From assembly GCF_019578655.1 (NCBI RefSeq), contig NC_063261.1, positions 10,486,446 through 10,550,445 on the forward strand: a stretch of DNA of 64,000 bases, written 5' to 3'. The stretch is from Ricinus communis (lineage: Eukaryota > Streptophyta > Magnoliopsida > Malpighiales > Euphorbiaceae). How positions within the stretch are numbered: position 1 is the first letter of the stretch; every line of letters starts with the position of its first letter. Below are positions 58,823 through 64,000 of this stretch, piece by piece. The notes under the pieces were generated by a model. It worked only from the letters and a program-made list of their open reading frames with translations, was not told where the DNA came from and did no database searches. The position numbers and the translations under genes were made by a program.

Positions 58823-61743
58823 TGTAACACCCGGAATTTTTATATATTTAATAATGAGTTTTTATTTAAGTTAATTTTAGCTTCATTATTATTGGGTTTA
58901 ATTTGAAATGATTTAATGAAAAATTTAATATTAATCAAATAAATGAGTTATTTTCTATACCCAATTAGTTTGAAATTTTAAGAAATTATTCAAGTAAATT
59001 ATTTGAGAAATGATTATATTTTGGTTATTCAAATTTTTTTTTCCAAATGCATATTTATATAAATAAAATTATATATTGGAAAATTTTGGAAGAAATTATA
59101 AAGGATGTTTTTATAAAAGAATTTTGGGAAAATTGGTATTATAATTGATTAGTAGTATTAAATTTTAAGTTGGAAATTGATTATTTAATTTAATGTGTGT
59201 AGGATTTAATTGGAGGATTATTTTGGAATAAGGATTAAAAGTATAATGTTATTTTTATGGGGTTTTAATGGAAATTTGTGAGCTTGGTATTTTTGTAAAT
59301 AAATATGTCGGTCAGGGGTATTTTTATAATTGTGTATTTTCAATAATTCAGATTTGGCCCAAATTAAATAGTTAGGGGCTTAATTGAAAGGCTAAAAAGA
59401 AGTTTGGGGGTCAAATTGGAATTCTGCAGGATGAAATTGTAAGTAATTAAGAAAGTTGAGGGACCAAATTGCAATAAGGAAAAGTTCGGGGGCCTAATGT
59501 CGATATTGAAAGGAAAGAAAATCGGGGAAGAAGGAAGAGAGAGAGAGAGAGTCGGTAGGGAAGAGAGAGAGAGGGACTGCAGGCATCGGTGGCGAGCTCT
59601 GGGAGGCGCGTCTGTTGGCAGTGAGCGGAATCGCGTGACGTGTGTGTAGCGGCTTCGGCCGGGCGTTAGTCCTTCCGGCCGATCTTGGTGGCGATCAGCT
59701 CCCCTTGGAGAGAGATTCCTTTTGGCGTGTCGGTTTTGGTGGTAGGAGGAGAGTTCCGTGATGGAGCAGCCGAGGGTTTTGGGTTTTTCCGGCGAGCTCC
59801 GTGGGAGGATGGACGATCGGAGGACGTATCCCGACTCTCGGCTCAAGCTTCGCGATGGCACTTTGGTTTCGTGGCGATCGGGCTTCATTCGCGAATCGAC
59901 TACCGTGATCGTCCGCAAATCTCTCCTGGATGGTCAGTGTCGGATCGAAAAATCGGGCGGGGATCGTCATCAGCGCCTCGTTATGAGTCCGATGGTGTGT
60001 TCGGATCGTCGATCGGACTCCGGCGGCCGGAGGCGAGTCGACCGAGCGATCGAGCGTCTCGGTAATTTTCTTTGGCCCGTTAATTTTAGAAATTCTTGGT
60101 TTAATTGTGTCTAATGGTTTATATTGAGTATTTGATGTTATTGTGAGTCAAAAATAATTGTCCTGTCGGTTACTGCCTTGTGTTTTTGTCTTTGTGTGGC
60201 CGGAGTCGGAGATAGTGAAGTTTGGGGACCCGACTCCCGTTGTTTAAATTGTTGGATATTGGAAGTGTTCTTCTGGCAGGTCCTGGACCCTTTTTTATGG
60301 GGGGTAACCTTCGTGTTGTAGAGGAGGTTCTGCTGGATTTTCGGTAGAATTCTCCTGAGTCGAGATTCTTAGACAGTCAGTCCTAGGAGTCTAGACCTAA
60401 GATTAAAGATCGATTGTTTCAGCGTTTTGATAAATTGTTTTCCGTGACTAGATTGTCCGTTTGTTCGGCTCGCTCCAACCGAGGCACCGGAGCAGAGCTA
60501 GGAGGTCGCCAAACCTGTGAGTTAAAGTCATTTAATCTTTGCGCTATTGCTAGTCTGATTTTAATATGCTATTTAGAATTTGTGCTTAATATGATTTATT
60601 AATCTCAAGCTCTCTGAATTTACTTGTGTCAATAAATAGAGGTCTATATTTTAATAATGTTTTAAATTTATACCTTATGAATAAAAATCCATTTTAATTG
60701 AAAAAAATTATCTTGTCCGTGTACACAAGCAATGTTAAGAATGTAAATGAATAAAACTTTGATCATGTATAATATGTAATTATAATTTAATCTACATATA
60801 TATGTGATGATTGCGAATTGGGAAATGTGGCTTGTAGAACATGCCGCCTGATGGGTTACATCAGGACCGCGTGCGCACCGGTAATGATCATGGACATGTA
60901 ATAAGATATTTATGGGTTTGCCACGGTCGAGCATGGCTCTCGGGCTGATTTGAGTAAATTCACGGAGGTAAGGTCCACTGGTCGAGCATTGCTCTCGGCC
61001 GGCTTATTTGGAATTCAAGTGATCAGACTGGAGGTAAGGTCCCTAGTCGAGCATTGCTCTCTAGGCGCCAGTCTTATTGGATTAAGAGAGCCGAATGGCT
61101 ACTAGATTTTGGGGTTTAGGGTTCTACCGAGCCACTCGTCCCGTAAAAGTAAATATATATTTTTATTTATTTATTTATTATGGTATTTGATTATAATGTG
61201 ATTTGTATTTACGTGCATGGTTGATATTTTGATTCGAATGATTAATATTTTATGTGAAGGAAATAGTAGGGTATGATTATAGTATGGTTTGATATCGATT
61301 TGAATAATCTATGTTTTCCGAGAAGAAGCAATAGTCCCTAGATTATTTGATTTTAACTCACTCTAAGGGCTGACCGGTCTCCATTTATATTTTTTTCGGA
61401 TTCGTATTTGTTAGTCCTCTCGCGACTCTTATTGATGGCAAACTCCTTCATCATCGGGTGATGTATTTGATTTGGTATGTAAATTGCTAAATCTTAGATT
61501 CTCATGAGTAGTAATAGTAGATGTATGGGTTGTAAATTTTACGAGTTTGGTCTAGCCTAGTTCTTGGCAGACCGATTAAATTATGTAAAATGTAGCATTT
61601 AAGATAATTTGTGGCTTTAATAATATTAATTTGAGATGAGATTTGTTTAAATCGGTGAGTGTCAGGCTTACTACGGGTTTCGGTGGCCTTAAGCCTACCC
61701 ATTCCCTAGTGCCGGTCACAGGCTCACGGGTGGGGTCGTGACA
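58823..61743 (+). mobile_element. LTR J: plus-strand solo LTR in the satellite
   Basis: 2921 bp, TGTAACACCC at the start and GTCGTGACA at the end, with GTGTT on both sides. Order in sense direction: AT-rich arm, GA microsatellite (about 59525-59575), GC-rich block (about 59580-60065), AT-rich middle, about 70-bp units (60915-61075), telomere-like GGGTTTAGGGTT (61112-61123), terminal motif. The plus-strand frame 59758-60114 (118 codons) lies in the GC-rich block; the minus-strand frame 59364-59918 (184 codons) is antisense. Neither has a recognisable domain. About 200 bp near 60597-60800 does not match the other copies. Confidence 0.94.
60597..60800 (+). other. Divergent patch inside LTR J
   Basis: Upstream (TGCTTAATATGATTT) and downstream (GTGATGATTGCGAATTGGG) sequence matches LTRs C, E, F and H, but the roughly 200 bases between do not. 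The other copies have an AATAATATTAT-rich segment at this place, whereas this one has CTCAAGCTCTCTGAATTTAC and other unique sequence. I see no terminal repeats or coding in the patch. Confidence 0.65.
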
Positions 61744-61777
61744 GTGTTAATTTTCTAATATGAGAAAACAACCCCGT
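61744..61777 (-). repeat. 34-bp satellite remnant between LTR J and LTR K
   Basis: GTGTTAATTTTCTAATATG followed by AGAAAACAACCCCGT is part of reversed units 5, 4 and 3. It separates two convergent LTRs of the same family. Confidence 0.85.
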
Positions 61778-64000
61778 TGTCACGACCCGATCTCTGGGCC
61801 TAGGGAATGGGTAGGCGTAAGGCCACCAACTTCCGTAGTAAGCTTGACACTCACTGACTTAAATAAATCTCATTTAATATTATTGATGCCACAATTTATC
61901 TTAACCTATAAATTTTACATAATTAATTCAGTCTGCCAGAAGAATTAGGCGAGACCCGAAACTACAGAAAATTACAACTGATATATATCTACTATTTCTA
62001 CTACGGAGAATCTAAGATTTTACAAATTAACATACCAAAACAATTACATCACCCGATAATGAAGGAGTTGGGTTACTAGATAAGAGTCGCAGGAAGACTA
62101 ACAGTCACGAATCTGAAAAACAGTAGAAATTGAGACTATCAGTCTCGAGAGTGAGTTAAAATCATATATCCAAAAACAGTTGCATATACTTCAATAATAC
62201 ATTTATTTAATTTGAAATAATCATTAAGTCATGCAATGTCATGCCATGCTTAAATAAAATAACTTTCATACACAACGGGACGGAGTACTTCAGTAGAACC
62301 CTAATCCCAACACTAACATCTAGATCAATCTCAACACTGACATCTCGACTAACCTCAACTCTAATATCTCGACTCTCTCATTCCAACAGAACTGGCGCCC
62401 AGAGAGCGAAGCTCGACCAGGGTCCTTAACTCTAGTCCGGTCACTTAATGTTCACTATCAGCCTTAGCCTTTCGGCTCTTTTATTCCAATAAGACTGGTG
62501 CCCAAAGAGTGAAGCTCGACTAGGGACCTTACCTCCAGTCTGGTCACTTAGGTTTCCAAATAAGCCGGTGCTTAGAGAGCAATGCTCGACCAGGGACCTT
62601 TACTCCGGCAATCACACTCTACTAAGCCTAGAGAGCGATGCTCGACCAGGGCAGGTCCTAAACTTTCCTTTTAAATTTACCATTTTACCCCTTTTCCATC
62701 ACTCACGGATTTATACCGGTGCACTCATCAAAATGCTATGTTCTACTACCGTCCCGTCCCGAGTCAACACAAAATCGATAAATTCAGTGATGACGAACAT
62801 GATATATATGAATGGTAATCAAAAGCATGATATATATATATGAATAGTAATTAAATGAATAATTTAGACTTGCAATCAATTAATCACAATAACTATTTAA
62901 AATTTGTGCATGACACGTGCATAACAGATATATGACTTTAACTCACAGCTTTGACGACTCTTATCTCTGCTCCGATGCCTCGGGTGGAGCGAGCCGAACA
63001 GAAGGATTATCTAATCACGGAAAACAATTTATCAATAACACTAAAACAATTGACAATTAACCCTAGGTCTAGATTCCTAGGACTGACTGTCTAAGAATCT
63101 TGACTCGGGTAAATTCTACTAAAAACTCAGCAAAACCTCCCCTACAACACAGACGTTTACCCCCCATAAAACGGATCCAGGACTTGCCAAAAAAACACTT
63201 CAAATATTCAACAATTTAATACAATGGGAGTCGGGTCCGCAAGACTTCACTATTTTTCTCGACTCCCCCATACAGCACAAATCACGACTATAACAGGCAG
63301 TCCGACAAACAATTATTTTAACTCACAAATATTATCTAATACTCAACACAAATCAATAAGCATATACGAACCCAGAGAATTCCAAAACCTATGGGACAGA
63401 GAAAAATTACCAAGATGCTTGATCGCTCGGTCGACTCGCCTCCAGCCACCGGAGTCCGATGGATGATCCAAACACACCAACGAACTCAAAACAACTCGCT
63501 GATGATGATCCCCACTTCTAATTTTCTGATTCGACCCTCGATCATCTGGAGGAATTTACGGACGATCTCGACCGTCGATTTGCAAACGGAGTCCGATCGC
63601 CACGAAACTGGTGCCATTGTGAAGCTTGAGCTGAGGGGAGTCCGGATATGTCCTCCGATCATCCATCCCTTACCGGAGCTCACGGGAAAAGCCAAAAAAT
63701 ACCGCTGCCAACACTTCGCTGGAACTCCCTTCTCCGGCCACCAAAGCCGACGCCGCCGCTACCAAAAGGAAGCCCTCAACTCACCAGTCAAAACAAGATC
63801 GACCTTGCCGCCAAAGGACTTCAGAAACGGTCGAAATGGCGACCCAGGCCCTTTTTATTTTTCTTCTTTGCTGATCGCCGCTAAAGGACTCATGGCCATG
63901 ACACCCTCGGCCGACTTAGCACCTCAAGACTGCCCCCCACCACCGGACGGCCTTGCCTTTGCCTCCCTTCTTCCTCCTCTCTTTCTTCTTTTCTTCTTTT
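61778..64000 (-). mobile_element. LTR K: minus-strand LTR, cut by the window edge
   Basis: The left edge is TGTCACGACC with no primer site to its left, so it is a 3' LTR or a solo LTR. It has the about 70-bp units at about 62390-62660, GC-rich block from about 63400, and a pyrimidine-rich tract reaching the window end, which suggests roughly 700-800 bp more LTR lies beyond. Near the left edge it reads CTCTGGGCCTAGGGAATGGG, lacking the usual GTGACCGGCACT. The bases before it, CCCGT (61773-61777), should be its target duplication. Confidence 0.9.
62390..62660 (-). repeat. About 70-bp tandem units inside the LTR (example in LTR K)
   Basis: The units carry GGCGCCCAGAGAGC, GCTCGACCAGGG and ACCTTACCTCC and repeat every 69-70 bp, three to five times per LTR. 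In LTR A, GGCGCC recurs at 1291 and 1360; in LTR F at 37366, 37436 and onward. Many units contain the perfect palindrome GAGCAATGCTC. They occur at the same relative place in every copy that reaches this region, so they are part of the LTR and not a separate insertion. Confidence 0.8.

Noticed and set aside
59364..59918. 184-codon minus-strand open frame with serine/proline-rich end
   Set aside because: It lies across the GA-rich tract and GC-rich block of LTR J, antisense to the LTR. Serine/leucine-rich stretches come from the TC microsatellite.
1..64000. An undescribed multi-gene system in the window
   Set aside because: Essentially every base is assigned to the satellite or LTR elements, apart from the LTR-like segment at 43418-44283. 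No gene cluster can be supported.

Overview
This window looks like heterochromatic DNA from a flowering plant, probably a eudicot. It is nuclear and rich in repeats, and I see no ordinary host gene. The evidence is repeated copies of one Ty3/gypsy-type LTR family (LTR ends TGTAAYACCC...GTGACA, an initiator-Met tRNA primer site TGGTATCAGAGC, a polypurine tract AAGGGGGGGAGAA) embedded in about 29.5 kb of a tandem satellite. I cannot name the species. No tRNA, rRNA or intact gag/pol frame is visible. The open frames present are by-products of the satellite period or of the GC-rich part of the LTR.

Satellite: the basic unit is about 39 bp, with a conserved half (ACGGGGTTRTTTTCT) and a variable half. 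Eleven distinguishable unit types follow one another in fixed order to make a higher-order repeat (HOR) of 427 bp (nine 39-mers plus two 38-mers). A clean copy lies at 11646-12072. The HOR exists in at least two versions and often lacks one or more units. Taking 'forward' as GGGGTTGTTTTCTCAT on the + strand, orientation is forward at 6219-12402 and 15367-18285, reverse from 18286 to 49066, forward at 49067-49303 and 52340-55455, and reverse from there on. The switch points at about 18285, 49067 and 55453 are fold-back (inverted duplication) junctions.

Retrotransposons, left to right: the internal region and 5' LTR of a minus-strand element (1-6218) carrying a nested solo LTR (1943-4653, TSD TCCAA); a solo LTR (12403-15366, TSD TAAAT); a plus-strand solo LTR (23036-33528, TSD AGGGG) split by a complete minus-strand non-autonomous element (24694-32243, TSD AATGG); a broken LTR fused to an inverted LTR piece (36755-39910); an unrelated LTR-like segment joined to an 83-bp LTR end (43418-44366); a solo LTR (49304-52339, TSD GTTAT); a 5'-truncated LTR (about 55727-58256); a solo LTR (58823-61743, TSD GTGTT); and an LTR running off the right edge (61778-64000). 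Six different target-site duplications show that these are independent insertions, not copies of one duplicated block.

In short, one LTR-retrotransposon family has repeatedly entered a complex minisatellite. Recombination has reduced most copies to solo LTRs, and inversions have rearranged the satellite. The most notable items are the 11-unit HOR, its fold-back junctions, and the intact nested element with 2.9-kb LTRs around a 1.7-kb internal region without recognisable coding.
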